Source: Acidobacteriaceae bacterium | GTDB lineage: Bacteria > Acidobacteriota > Terriglobia > Terriglobales > Acidobacteriaceae | Direction of reading: 5' to 3' | Assembly (NCBI GenBank): GCA_003134815.1 | Contig: PLCO01000002.1 | Coordinates: 1-56,351, forward strand | Length of the DNA: 56,351 nt | In this document: positions 6,612 to 15,411 of the stretch, in pieces | Numbering within the stretch: position 1 is the first letter of the stretch | How the letters are laid out: every line of letters begins with the position of its first letter | The notes under the pieces: model-generated | What the model saw: only the letters and a program-made list of their open reading frames with translations | What the model was told of the DNA's origin: nothing | The model's database searches: none | Position numbers and translations under genes: made by a program

Positions 6612-8303
6612 TTATGGACGCATTGAAAAATGCTCGAGGATCGGTCCGAGCGCGAGCGCAGGCAGGAAATTCAGCGCACCCACAAAGATCGCTGTTCCCG
6701 CAAGCAGCATGCCGAATAGCACTCCGTCCGAACGCATCGTGCCAGCGCCGGCAGGTCGTCGGCGCGCAGCGGCGAAGCGGCCCGCCAGGGCCAGAGCCAA
6801 CACCGCCAGACCAAAGCGGCCGGCCAGCATGGCGATGATCGTCGTTGTGTTGTAAAAAATATTGTTGGCGCTGAGGCCCGCCATGCTCTGGCCATTGTTT
6901 GCGAAAGCGCTCGCGTAGGCGAAAAGAATTTCGGTGAATCCATGCGACCCGACGTTGGTCGTCAGTCCCACGCGACCGGCGTCCGTCACGACAGCAACAG
7001 CCGTCATCACGAGCACAGTGACCGGTCCGAGAAGCGTATAAAGTGCGATGATTTTCATCTCGGGCGGTCCGAGCCGCCGGCCAAGATGTTCGGGGCTGCG
7101 GCCGACCATTAATCCGCCGACGAACAGCGCCAGCAAGGCAACGAAGATCATGCTGTAAAGCCCCGTGCCCAAGCCACCGTAGACAATCTCGCCGAGCAAC
7201 ATATTAACCAGCGGCACGGCGACCCCGAGCGGCTCGAAGCTGTCGTGCATTGAGTTGTAGGAGCCAGTCGCGCCATTGGAAGTCACGACCGCCGCGAGGG
7301 CCGAACCGCCGACGCCAAAGCGCACCTCTTTGCCTTCCATGTTGCCGCCGGCGATCTCGTGTGCCAGCGCAGGGTGCATGCTTCCTTCCGCCCATTCGCA
7401 CACAACTAAGCCCGCGATAAAGAGCGCGGTCATCGTCCAAAAGATCACCCAGCCGTCACGCGGTTTGCCCACCATTCGGCCGAAGGTGTGCGTAAAAGCG
7501 GCGGGCAGCACCACAATGGCGAGCAGTTCGACAAAGTTCGTCAGCGGCGTCGGATTTTCGAAAGGATGCGCGCCATTGACATTGAAAAAGCCGCCGCCGT
7601 TGGTGCCGAGATTCTTGATAAACTCCAGCGCGGCGACAGGCCCGCGAGCGATGGTCTGAGTCCCGCCCTCGATGGTGTGCGCGACAGCGTATGGCAGGAA
7701 ATTCATCGGCACACCTTGCCAGACCAGGAAGATGCTCCCAACGACCGAGAGCGGCACGAGCACCCATAAGAGCGCGCGAATGAGATCAACCCAGAAGTTA
7801 CCCAGGTTCTCCGTCTTCTCGTGCACGTAACCGCGAATAAAAGCAATGCCCACGGCAAGTCCTGCCGCGCCGGCGACAAAGTTCTGCCCGGCGAGCAATA
7901 TCTGACTGAAGTAGCTCAACGTGTTCTCGCCGGCGTAGGCCTGCCACGTGGTTGTGGTCACGAAACTGACAGCCGTGTTCGCCGCCAGATCCGGAGCCAT
8001 TGGCGTGGTCATTACCTTCGGAAAATACCAAGGCAACCATGCCTGCCAGCGCAGCAGGAAATAGAGCGCGACAACATTGACAACACTGAAAATCACAAAG
8101 GCCAGCGAGTAACGTTTCCAATCCATTTCACCTCGCGCGTCGATGCCCAGAATCCGGTGAATGAGGCGCTCCACTGGCACAAGCAGCGGGTCGAGCCATG
8201 TTTTTTGCCGCTGGAAAACCCGTTCCAGATACGCGCCGACCGGCTTGACCAGCGCAGCGACGACCAGCAGAAAAATGCCAGCCTGAAAAGCGTCGACACT
8301 CAT
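6612..8303 (-). CDS. kdpA: Potassium-transporting ATPase subunit A, complete (KdpA-2)
   Basis: This complete 563-residue KdpA runs from MSVDAFQAGIFLLVVAALVK to ILEHFSMRP, within the usual family length. The four filter-type repeats are recognisable: TTTTWQAYAGENTLSYFSQ, GTNGGGFFNVNGAHPFENPT, TSNGATGSYNSMHDSFEPLG and NNGQSMAGL. It lacks the hydrophilic insertion of KdpA-1 and is clearly a different lineage rather than a recent copy. No kdpB or kdpC follows: downstream are about 200 bases of unassigned sequence and the truncated sigma-54 regulator copy. No kdpF was recognised ahead of it. KdpA alone is not known to pump K+, so it may depend on KdpB and KdpC from elsewhere or be a relic with an open frame. 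Confidence 0.95.
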   Translation of the reverse strand: MSVDAFQAGIFLLVVAALVKPVGAYLERVFQRQKTWLDPLLVPVERLIHRILGIDARGEMDWKRYSLAFVIFSVVNVVALYFLLRWQAWLPWYFPKVMTTPMAPDLAANTAVSFVTTTTWQAYAGENTLSYFSQILLAGQNFVAGAAGLAVGIAFIRGYVHEKTENLGNFWVDLIRALLWVLVPLSVVGSIFLVWQGVPMNFLPYAVAHTIEGGTQTIARGPVAALEFIKNLGTNGGGFFNVNGAHPFENPTPLTNFVELLAIVVLPAAFTHTFGRMVGKPRDGWVIFWTMTALFIAGLVVCEWAEGSMHPALAHEIAGGNMEGKEVRFGVGGSALAAVVTSNGATGSYNSMHDSFEPLGVAVPLVNMLLGEIVYGGLGTGLYSMIFVALLALFVGGLMVGRSPEHLGRRLGPPEMKIIALYTLLGPVTVLVMTAVAVVTDAGRVGLTTNVGSHGFTEILFAYASAFANNGQSMAGLSANNIFYNTTTIIAMLAGRFGLAVLALALAGRFAAARRRPAGAGTMRSDGVLFGMLLAGTAIFVGALNFLPALALGPILEHFSMRP

Positions 8304-8426
8304 GCTGGAAACTCTTGCGAGACGGTCAGAGATCCTGAGTCATAAATCAAGCTGATCATCGCGCCGGTCGTGACAGAGTTTGGAATTTTGGAAGAGAGGA
8401 GCAATCTTCTAATCATCCCGTAGCCG

Positions 8427-8645
8427 ATGAAAGTTGACGCGCTAACACTATTTGGACTCGCGGCCGTCACGAGCATGATGATCTGCTACGCGTTAGAAGA
8501 GCGAAGCCGTTGGTTTATTCTAGGCTTCGCTCTCGCATGCGTTTTGGGTTCGACGTACGGATTTTTGCAAGGCGCCTGGCCATTCGGGATTATTGAGGTG
8601 GTTTGGGCCGCAGTCGCCACGCATCGGTGGTGGCGAACTCTGTAA
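8427..8645 (+). CDS. Small conserved two-helix membrane protein
   Basis: This 72-residue protein (MKVDALTLFGLAAVTSMMIC and on) has two or three hydrophobic segments, at about 6-21, 30-45 and 52-64, and ends in the basic sequence HRWWRTL. The motif CYALEERSRWFILGFA followed by GSTYGFLQGAWPFGIIE resembles an uncharacterised small membrane protein family common in proteobacteria and acidobacteria, as far as I recall. It is divergent from kdpA-2 (123-base shared promoter region) and convergent with the sigma-54 regulator gene. No function can be assigned. Confidence 0.75.
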   Translation: MKVDALTLFGLAAVTSMMICYALEERSRWFILGFALACVLGSTYGFLQGAWPFGIIEVVWAAVATHRWWRTL

Positions 8646-8653
8646 TCTGCGGC

Positions 8654-10057
8654 TTAGAAGAGCTTCTTGCGTTTGCGGTAGAGCGTTGCCGGATCAATGC
8701 CGAGAATCGTCGCTGCTTCATCCAGGTTGCGCGTGCTCGCTACCACCCGCCGAATGTGCTCCGTTTCGATTTCGTGCACGGTGAGTTTTCCGCCGAGGCG
8801 CAACTCGGAGCTGGTTTGAATCGTGTCGGACAGATCGTCCGCCTCAATCATTTCGCTGCTGCACAAAATCACCGCCCGCTCGATCACGTTATGAAGCTCG
8901 CGGAGATTGCCCGGCCACGCGTATTGCCGCATCGCGGTCAGCGCGTCGGGCGAGAAACCGCGCACATTCTTGCCCGCGTGTCCGGCGAGAAAGGTCAGAT
9001 GGCTACGCGCAATCTTCTCCAGATCGTCCATGCGATCGCGCAGCGGCGGCAGGCGGAGCGAGATGACATTCAGCCGGTAGAAAAGATCTTCGCGAAACTT
9101 GCCATCCGCGACTGCCTGTGCGAGATCGCGGTTCGTCGCCGAGATCACCCGCACGTTGGCTCGGCGCGGCTTCGATTCGCCGACCCGTTCATATTCTCGC
9201 TCCTGCAAGAGCCGCAGCAGTTTTGCCTGAATCTCCAGCGGCAACTCACCGATTTCGTCAAGAAACAACGTGCCGCCATCCGCCGCCGCGACCTTGCCCA
9301 GGGTGTCGGCATACGCGCCGGTGAACGCGCCCTTGACGTGGCCGAAGAGCGTGGACTCAAGCAACTCGGAGGGCATTGCGCCGGTGTTGATGGGCACGAA
9401 AGGCTTGTCGCGGCGGGGTGAGTTGGCGTGGATGGCCTTGGCGATAATCTCTTTGCCCGTCCCGCTCTCGCCCTGGATGAGCACCGTGGACCGGCTGGGC
9501 GCGACCTGCGCGACAAGATCGAAGATGCGCAGCATCGACTCGCTTTTGCCCACAATGTTGGCGAAGTTGTAGCGCTGCTTAAGGGTGCGCTTGAGCTGAA
9601 GATTTTCTTCCTCCGCGCGGTGACGGGCAACAGCGGAGCGGATGTCGGCAAGCAGCTTTTCGTTGTCCCAGGGCTTCTGAACAAAATTCTCCGCGCCGGC
9701 GCGGATGGCCTCGACGACGTTGTCAACGGTGCCGTAGGCGGTGATCATAATGACCGGCAGATCGGGCTGGCGCTCTTTGAACTGCGGCAGAAGCTCGATG
9801 CCGCTCTGGCCGGGCAACGCCAGATCCAGCAGGACAAGATCGAAGCTCGCCTGATCGAGCATGCGCAGGCCCTCTTCGCCGTTGGCCGCGGTCTTTACGG
9901 AGTAGTTCTCCAGCGAGAGCAGCACCTCGAGCGATTCCCGGATGCTGGCCTCGTCGTCGACGACCAGTATCGAAGCGGCGGGTAAACTGCCTTCAATCGC
10001 GGACGCGGAGACGGGCGCGCTCACCGGTATTGTCTCCTCAACAGTGTGCTCAGGCAT
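8654..10057 (-). CDS. NtrC-family sigma-54-dependent response regulator
   Basis: This 467-residue protein starts with a 27-residue low-complexity leader. The receiver (about 28-145) has the acidic pair D34/D35, phospho-acceptor D78 in LVLLDLALPG and K128 in VQKPW. The AAA+ domain (about 168-400) has Walker A GESGTGKE at 196-203, the sigma-54 contact loop GAFTGA at 244-249 and Walker B TLFLDEIG. A Fis-type helix-turn-helix (LDEAATILGIDPATLYRKRK) sits at the C-terminus. It overlaps the upstream histidine kinase gene by 8 bases, so the two form a kinase/regulator pair. The kdpA-2 gene lies beyond in the same direction, but with an opposite small gene between, so control of kdpA-2 is only suggested. 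Its 3' 407 bases are duplicated at 5998-6404. Confidence 0.95.
   Translation of the reverse strand: MPEHTVEETIPVSAPVSASAIEGSLPAASILVVDDEASIRESLEVLLSLENYSVKTAANGEEGLRMLDQASFDLVLLDLALPGQSGIELLPQFKERQPDLPVIMITAYGTVDNVVEAIRAGAENFVQKPWDNEKLLADIRSAVARHRAEEENLQLKRTLKQRYNFANIVGKSESMLRIFDLVAQVAPSRSTVLIQGESGTGKEIIAKAIHANSPRRDKPFVPINTGAMPSELLESTLFGHVKGAFTGAYADTLGKVAAADGGTLFLDEIGELPLEIQAKLLRLLQEREYERVGESKPRRANVRVISATNRDLAQAVADGKFREDLFYRLNVISLRLPPLRDRMDDLEKIARSHLTFLAGHAGKNVRGFSPDALTAMRQYAWPGNLRELHNVIERAVILCSSEMIEADDLSDTIQTSSELRLGGKLTVHEIETEHIRRVVASTRNLDEAATILGIDPATLYRKRKKLF
8660..9066 (-). repeat. Direct repeat, intact-gene copy (partner of 5998-6404)
   Basis: This 407-base segment covers the 3' end of the sigma-54 regulator gene. 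It recurs in the same orientation 2662 bases to the left, at 5998-6404, with a constant offset, no indels and about 17 substitutions. Together the copies flank kdpA-2 and the 72-residue membrane-protein gene. The repeat begins at the last codons of the gene and ends inside the AAA+ domain, which fits a gene-end duplication rather than a mobile element. No terminal inverted repeats or target duplication were seen. Confidence 0.9.
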
Positions 10058-12935
10058 GGACAGAATTCCTTAATAGGGGAAACTCGAGGTGAAAGGTCGT
10101 GCCGGCGCCGATAGCGCTTTCGACATGAATCTTGCCGGCGTGTTCCTGAATGATGCCGTACGAAACAGAGAGGCCGAGACCGGTGCCGCGGCGGTCGCCC
10201 GGCATGTTTTTCGTGGTAAAAAAAGGATCGTAGATGCGCTTGAGGTTCTCGGGCGCAATGCCTGAGCCGGAGTCGGAGATAACGGCTTCAACATGGCCGT
10301 TGACCAGTGTGGTAATGCGCAGGCGTCCGCCGCCGGGCATGGCGTCTTTGGCGTTGAGCAGCAGGTTGAGAAAGACCTGCTGCAGTTTGCCGGGGTTACC
10401 TTGGATCGCCGGCAGCTCATCGACCAGATCGAGATCGACAAGAATCTGCGCGGTTTTGAACTGGTGTTCGAGCAGCGAAAGCGTGTCGCGCACCACCTGG
10501 TTGAGGTCCGTGGAGCGAAACTCGGTGGTCGAGGTGCGCGAAAAATTGAGCAAGCCGTTGGCGATTTCGGCGGCGCGGAAGCTCTGCTGCGTGATCTTGT
10601 CGAGCACCGGGCCCAGGCGCGCGTCGCCGCGCAGTTGCTTGGCCAGCATCTGCGCGTAGGAAGAAATAACGGCGAGCGGAGTATTAATCTCGTGGGCCAC
10701 GCCGGCCGCGAGCAGGCCGATGGAGCTGAGCTTGTCAGCCTGGGCAAGCTGGGTTTCGAGCGTGACGCGTTCGGTAATGTCGTCAACCAGCACGATGCGG
10801 CCCACGGGAACGAAGTTGCGGGAGAGCAGCGGCGCAATGGCGATATTTGCGGTGCGCAGCTCTCCGGCTCGCGTGGTCAGGCGGAATTTGTAGAGGTGAT
10901 GCACTCCCGGATCGCTGCGAAAGCCTTCCAGGGCCTCGATGAACTCCATTGGAAAAACGGAACGAAGTTCCTGTCCGATGGCTTCAGCGCGGCTGAAAGC
11001 GTACATGGCCTCCATCTGCGCATTCCAGCTTTCGATTCGGTCGCTGAGGTCAATCGCAAAGATGCCCACGTTGATGGATTCGACGATGTTCTCGTTGAAC
11101 TCCTTCAGGCGCTCGAATTCAACAATCTTCTCCTCCAGGCGCGCATAGAGGCTGGCGTTCTGGAGGGCGATGCCGATGTAGCTGGCCAGGGATTCCAGAA
11201 GCTCGACGTCTTCGCTCGACAGGAAGTCGCCGCCCAGCGTGCGGCCGAGACCGATGACGGCGATGGTCCGGCTGGCAGCTTCGCCATTTTCCAACTGCTC
11301 TGAAGCCACACGGCAGGGCAGATAGTAGTTCAGGTCGAGCAGAGCCGCGGCGCGCTGCTGGTCCGGCGGAAGGTGCATGACGGCCTGCGCGTTCTCGAAA
11401 AAGATGTGCGAGTGGTCCTTGGCGCGGTCAAAGCTGAGGAAGCCGAGGTCCAGATTGCTTTGCCCTGCGCTGACTTCACCGGGCAAGCCATGCGAAGCGG
11501 CAAGGCGTAGCCGGCCGGAATCCTGCGCCAGGAAAATCGCCACGCGCGCCACCAGGAGCGTGCGCGGCAACTGCTCGACGATCGAGTTGAGCAACGCCTG
11601 GAGATCGGTTTCGGAACTGAGGCCGCGTCCGAACTCGACCAGCGCCCTGCGGTAGTCATAGCGATGGCGGTCGAAGGCGCGGTCGACCCAACCCTGAATG
11701 CGGCGTTTGAGGGGATCGAAGACGGCGGCCGTGACCAGGATCGCGATGACAAACGCCCACTCCCGCATGGTCCCAGACAAGCGCTCGTGAACAACCTCCG
11801 CGATGAGCGCGATAATGCCGAAATATCCTCCGAGAATAAGACCCGTAGCCAGCGTGTAGGCCACGCCGCGCTTGAAGATCAGGTCCGTGTCCATCAACCG
11901 ATAGCGGACAATTGCCCAGGCGAATGTGAGCGGCAAAAATACCAGCGAGAGACCCGCAAGATTGGTCAGCAGTTGCGGCGGATTCAGGTGCAGCAGATAA
12001 GGCACCGCGTAAAAGAACGTAAATGGCAGAACCGCCAGCAGCGTGCCGCGCGTGACCCACTTCAACTGCTGGCGAAGCAGCGGCGTGGTGGCCCGGCTGT
12101 AACTGCGCAGGAACAGCAGAGCGGCGGCTACGTAGAAAACGGCGTCGTAAGCCGTCGCAACCTGGTTGAGCCGGTCAAGAAGAAGCTTCGTGGCCTCGCG
12201 CGTTCCAATGGACCAGAGCCATAAGGCTAGCATTCCCGCGCCGGGCGCGTAGATCAGAGGCAGCAGCCAGCGGCGGCGCAGATTCTTGAACCGCTCCTCA
12301 GGGAAGCTCAGCGCGAAGTGCAGAAAGAGCGCCGGCTGCAATGCTTCAGCCACGACATTCGTCCAGAAGACGATCCAGTCCAGCGTGTCGAGCTTAGAGG
12401 TATATTTCAGCGCGTAGAGCGCAAATGACACCAGACAGAAAAGATAAAAGTGAGTCGAGCGGGGAGCGCCCCAGCGGCGAAAGAGAACATAGAACCCGAT
12501 GACGAGATAGATGAGCCCAATGATGCGCAGGCCTAACTCGAGACCGCGATCCAGCGGATCGGGAATCACCTTGACCGGCGTCTCGAGCGGAATGCCGTCG
12601 CGCGTGATGGTGTAATACACCTGGCCGTAGGGGCCGGTGGCGTAGAGCGCGCGCTCTAGATCAGCGACTCGCGTGACCGCCGTGACGCTCGCGGTGGGCG
12701 ATTCGCTCACCCCTGTCAGCAGGTCTTCCACCTGGATGCCGGCGCGCTGGCCCGGCTTGTCGGGCAAAACTTTCTCGGCATGCAGGCCACCGGTAGCCTC
12801 GCCCCACCATACACCGTCGTCGGGCTGCGGAAACTGGCGCTGCTCAAGGAGATTCAGCACTGCCAACACGAACAGCGCTGCTGTGGCCAAGGCCAGCAGC
12901 GTAGCCTGCGCGCGGTTAAGGAGGCTTGTCTCCAT
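10050..12935 (-). CDS. PDZ-7TM-GAF-PAS sensor histidine kinase
   Basis: This 961-residue kinase has a membrane helix at 11-30, a PDZ-like extracytoplasmic domain at about 40-125 (AEKVLPDKPGQRAGIQVEDL), and six to seven further helices at about 132-405. A GAF domain follows at about 435-600, then PAS at about 612-725. HisKA has H748 in GVAHEINTPLAVISS, and the HATPase_c domain reaches the C-terminus (GSGIAPENLKR, RGTGLGLSVSYGI). It is the first gene of a leftward pair with the NtrC-type regulator. A PDZ domain outside the membrane suggests sensing of envelope or exposed peptide signals, but this is inference. The start at 12935 precedes a strong hydrophobic segment and fits. Confidence 0.93.
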   Translation of the reverse strand: METSLLNRAQATLLALATAALFVLAVLNLLEQRQFPQPDDGVWWGEATGGLHAEKVLPDKPGQRAGIQVEDLLTGVSESPTASVTAVTRVADLERALYATGPYGQVYYTITRDGIPLETPVKVIPDPLDRGLELGLRIIGLIYLVIGFYVLFRRWGAPRSTHFYLFCLVSFALYALKYTSKLDTLDWIVFWTNVVAEALQPALFLHFALSFPEERFKNLRRRWLLPLIYAPGAGMLALWLWSIGTREATKLLLDRLNQVATAYDAVFYVAAALLFLRSYSRATTPLLRQQLKWVTRGTLLAVLPFTFFYAVPYLLHLNPPQLLTNLAGLSLVFLPLTFAWAIVRYRLMDTDLIFKRGVAYTLATGLILGGYFGIIALIAEVVHERLSGTMREWAFVIAILVTAAVFDPLKRRIQGWVDRAFDRHRYDYRRALVEFGRGLSSETDLQALLNSIVEQLPRTLLVARVAIFLAQDSGRLRLAASHGLPGEVSAGQSNLDLGFLSFDRAKDHSHIFFENAQAVMHLPPDQQRAAALLDLNYYLPCRVASEQLENGEAASRTIAVIGLGRTLGGDFLSSEDVELLESLASYIGIALQNASLYARLEEKIVEFERLKEFNENIVESINVGIFAIDLSDRIESWNAQMEAMYAFSRAEAIGQELRSVFPMEFIEALEGFRSDPGVHHLYKFRLTTRAGELRTANIAIAPLLSRNFVPVGRIVLVDDITERVTLETQLAQADKLSSIGLLAAGVAHEINTPLAVISSYAQMLAKQLRGDARLGPVLDKITQQSFRAAEIANGLLNFSRTSTTEFRSTDLNQVVRDTLSLLEHQFKTAQILVDLDLVDELPAIQGNPGKLQQVFLNLLLNAKDAMPGGGRLRITTLVNGHVEAVISDSGSGIAPENLKRIYDPFFTTKNMPGDRRGTGLGLSVSYGIIQEHAGKIHVESAIGAGTTFHLEFPLLRNSVHA

Positions 12936-13331
12936 AAGCGGGAATTACCTACTTTTATCGCTTTACCAGCACGTCGGTTGCCACGCGGCCGGGATGCGGG
13001 GTTAAGCCAGAGGACTCAGGCCAATTGCCTGAGAACAAGCATGATATGGACTTAAGGATGGGACGAAAGGTGATCCCACAGTGAAGTAGATCACATCGAA
13101 ACTGCGGAAAACAAGAGCAACCATCCAGAGAAAGGGATCTATCTATGACAAACCGTAGTTCAGTGATCTTTCGCGTATACACAGCCAACTACCTAAAAAT
13201 AAAAGAGTTTATACGAAACTGAGAGTGTGTCAATTTGACCACACCGGCTCGCGCCTCAGCAGCCTCTCCGGCGGCCTCCCGAACGGCTCGGGGCTGCCAA
13301 ATCCAATTTGCAATTGGGACCTGAGTCCCAG
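12936..13331. other. 396-bp intergenic region upstream of the PDZ kinase
   Basis: No gene is supported. The stretch separates the 3' end of araD (leftward) from the kinase start, so the kinase promoter should lie here. It contains one perfect hairpin-forming dyad at 13015-13033 and an A/T-rich patch around 13180-13215. A 77-codon frame in it was rejected as it has no recognisable features. Confidence 0.5.
13015..13033. promoter_or_regulatory. Perfect dyad CTCAGGC-N5-GCCTGAG
   Basis: Seven-base perfect arms (13015-13021 and 13027-13033) enclose CAATT, about 80 bases upstream of the PDZ histidine kinase start codon. There is no following T-run, so it does not look like an intrinsic terminator. 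It could be an operator. Confidence 0.35.
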
Positions 13332-14036
13332 TCAGCGTTGGCCATAGGTCGCCTTCGGCCCATGCTTGCGAAGGTAGTGGTACTCCGAGACATGGCCGGG
13401 AATACCGTCGTCGGGCGCGCCCAGAAGCACGCTGCGATACGCCAGCCGGGCAATGTACTCAAGAACGTCGGCGTGCTCGACAGCATCGGCCGGGTCCGCC
13501 CCCCAGGCAAACGGCGCGTGGCCGGCAACCAGCACGCCAGGAACTGCCACCGGATCGAGTTTGCCGGAACGGAAGCAACGGACAATGACAGCGCCGGTCG
13601 AGCGAACGTAGCCTGATGAGACTTCCTCGGCGGTGAGCGGCTCCGTGACGGGAACCGCGCCATGAAAATAGTCGGCATGCGTGGTCCCGAGGCATGGAAT
13701 CGGGCGGCAGGCCTGGGCCCACGCCGTCGCAAATTCCGAATGAGTATGGACGATGCCTCCAATCTCAGGAAACTCGCGGTAAAGCAGAGTGTGCGTATCG
13801 AGATCGCTTGATGGACGCAACGCGCCCTCCACGATGTTGCCATCGAGATCGGTGACTACAAGGTCGGCTGCGGTTAATGCGGCGTAATCCACGCCGCTGG
13901 GCTTGATGACCACGAGTGGTTTGGCGCCGCTACGGTCGACACCGCTGGCATTCCCGAAAGTGTGCGGCGCAAGGCCGCGGCGGGCGATCTCCTGATTGGC
14001 GCGGAGCACTTGTTCGCGAAGAGATTCGAGCAGCAT
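13332..14036 (-). CDS. araD: L-ribulose-5-phosphate 4-epimerase
   Basis: This class II aldolase-fold enzyme interconverts L-ribulose 5-phosphate and D-xylulose 5-phosphate in L-arabinose use. With the start at ATG 14036 (a GGGAA ribosome site 7 bases ahead) it has 234 residues, the usual length. Metal-site histidines H97 and H99 in HTHSEF and H173 in AGHAPFAWG, and the acid D78 in SSDLD, match the Escherichia coli set D76/H95/H97/H171 with a constant offset of two. FGNASGVDR is the phosphate-binding region. No other arabinose gene is adjacent. Confidence 0.93.
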   Translation of the reverse strand: MLLESLREQVLRANQEIARRGLAPHTFGNASGVDRSGAKPLVVIKPSGVDYAALTAADLVVTDLDGNIVEGALRPSSDLDTHTLLYREFPEIGGIVHTHSEFATAWAQACRPIPCLGTTHADYFHGAVPVTEPLTAEEVSSGYVRSTGAVIVRCFRSGKLDPVAVPGVLVAGHAPFAWGADPADAVEHADVLEYIARLAYRSVLLGAPDDGIPGHVSEYHYLRKHGPKATYGQR

Positions 14037-14211
14037 GGCAGTTCCCTTGAAACGACGCAAAGCGGTAAACGTTTATCTGTGCCAGTTTAGCAGCGGACCG
14101 TGAGGGGAACTGCGAATTTGCCGTGACCTTCGTTCCGCTCAGGCCGGAATGACAATTGGTATGCGATGCGGATAATGCTCTCGTTTGGGGCGCCTTCAGT
14201 AGACTCTCTGC

Positions 14212-14514
14212 ATGATGTTCGCCAAGCGGCTTCGGGACGGGGTTCGAAGTGGGGAAATCACCTGCAGTGTGCGAATTTGGATGAGGCCGCATGTGTGCGT
14301 GGGCGGCCGCTATCGCATGGAGGAAGGTGAGATTGAAGTGGACTCGATCGAGCCAATAGGGTTGCCAGATGTTACTCCGGGGCTGGCGCGCGAGTCTGGA
14401 TTTCTCGGCGTCCTCGATTTACTGAAAGTTGCCAAACACGGCCGGGGCGACAAAATCTATTTGATTCGCTTTCACTATTTGCCGCCTCTCCGGCTTCAGC
14501 CGCGCAGCCAGTAG
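14212..14514 (+). CDS. ASCH-domain-like small protein
   Basis: This 100-residue protein (MMFAKRLRDGVRSGEITCSV and on) has the layout of ASCH/PUA-like proteins. An amphipathic N-terminal helix is followed by the sequence GEITCSVRIWMRPHVCVGGR, a strand-rich core with EGEIEVDSIEPI, and a helix with RESGFLGVLDLL. ASCH domains are thought to bind RNA or nucleic-acid ligands. Its last 19 bases overlap the end of the oppositely oriented aldo/keto reductase gene. Assignment is by remembered pattern and is moderate. Confidence 0.7.
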   Translation: MMFAKRLRDGVRSGEITCSVRIWMRPHVCVGGRYRMEEGEIEVDSIEPIGLPDVTPGLARESGFLGVLDLLKVAKHGRGDKIYLIRFHYLPPLRLQPRSQ

Positions 14515-15386
14515 GGCTTTGGCACCACGGCTCCGAGTTCAGCGAACTCCGCATCGCTGAGCCGGAATGCAGTCGCGCTCACGTTCTCTTCGAGGTGCTT
14601 CACTGAGCTGGTTCCGGGGATGGGCAGCATGATCGGCGAGCGGCGCAGCAGCCATGCCAGCGAGACCACGGCCGTAGAAACATTCCGCGCCGCGGCAATC
14701 TTTTCCACCGCTTCACTCGCTTTGCGGCCCTGCGCCATCGGTCCCCAGGGCAAAAACGCAATGCCGTTAGCCTCGCAATAATCCACCACAAAATCCCACT
14801 CGCGATCGGAGAAACTGTAGCGGTTCTGCACGCTGACAATAGGAACCATCTTTTGCGCGCGATGAATGTGCTCGAGTGTGACGTTCGAAAGCGCGAGGTG
14901 GCGGATCTTTCCCTCCTCCTTGAGGCGCGCGAGAGTTTCCATGGAGGCGTCAAACGAGACCGCCGGATCGGGCACGTGGAGCTGATAGACGTCGATGCGT
15001 TCGAGGCGCAGGCGCTTGAGGCTGCCTTCAATGGCCTGCTGAATGTGCGCAGGGCTGGCGTCGTGCTGCCAAACGCCGGGTCCGTGGCGCGTCCATCCAA
15101 CTTTGGTAGCGATCACGAGGCCTGCCGGGTAGGGCCATAGCGCTTTCGCGATTAGTTCCTCAGAAATATCGGGGCCGTACGAGTCGGCCGTGTCAATAAA
15201 GTTGATGCCCAACGCAACGGCGCGGCGAAGCGTGGCGAGCGCGGCGTCCACGTCATCGGGAGGTCCCCAGATGCCCTGGCCTGTGATGCGCATGGCTCCG
15301 TAGCCCATGCGATTCACGGTCAAATCGCCGCCGAGAGTGATGGTTCCAGCTTGTGCCGCAGCTGAAATTTCAGTTCCGGCCGTCAT
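14496..15386 (-). CDS. Aldo/keto reductase
   Basis: This 296-residue TIM-barrel oxidoreductase uses NAD(P)H to reduce carbonyl compounds. Catalytic-type residues are visible: D and Y in INFIDTADSYGPD, K in VIATKVGW and H in VYQLHVPD. The C-terminal cofactor segment IPGTSSVKHLEENV is typical. It resembles the oxidoreductase subgroup related to YajO and plant pyridoxal reductases. The substrate cannot be predicted. The 3' end overlaps the convergent ASCH-like gene. Confidence 0.92.
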   Translation of the reverse strand: MTAGTEISAAAQAGTITLGGDLTVNRMGYGAMRITGQGIWGPPDDVDAALATLRRAVALGINFIDTADSYGPDISEELIAKALWPYPAGLVIATKVGWTRHGPGVWQHDASPAHIQQAIEGSLKRLRLERIDVYQLHVPDPAVSFDASMETLARLKEEGKIRHLALSNVTLEHIHRAQKMVPIVSVQNRYSFSDREWDFVVDYCEANGIAFLPWGPMAQGRKASEAVEKIAAARNVSTAVVSLAWLLRRSPIMLPIPGTSSVKHLEENVSATAFRLSDAEFAELGAVVPKPYWLRG

Positions 15387-15411
15387 TTATGTGTCTCCCC
15401 AGAAAATCAAT

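Noticed and set aside
5995..8645. Insertion sequence or transposon carrying kdpA-2
   Set aside because: The flanking 407-bp repeats are parts of a regulator gene. No transposase, terminal inverted repeats or target duplications were seen.
5995..9066. Assembly artefact producing the duplicated regulator end
   Set aside because: The copies differ at about 17 positions and have different flanks with sharp ends. An artefact would more likely be identical. Not fully excluded without reads.
12955..13188. 77-codon leftward frame ahead of the PDZ kinase
   Set aside because: No ribosome site, motif or membrane segment. Treated as chance.
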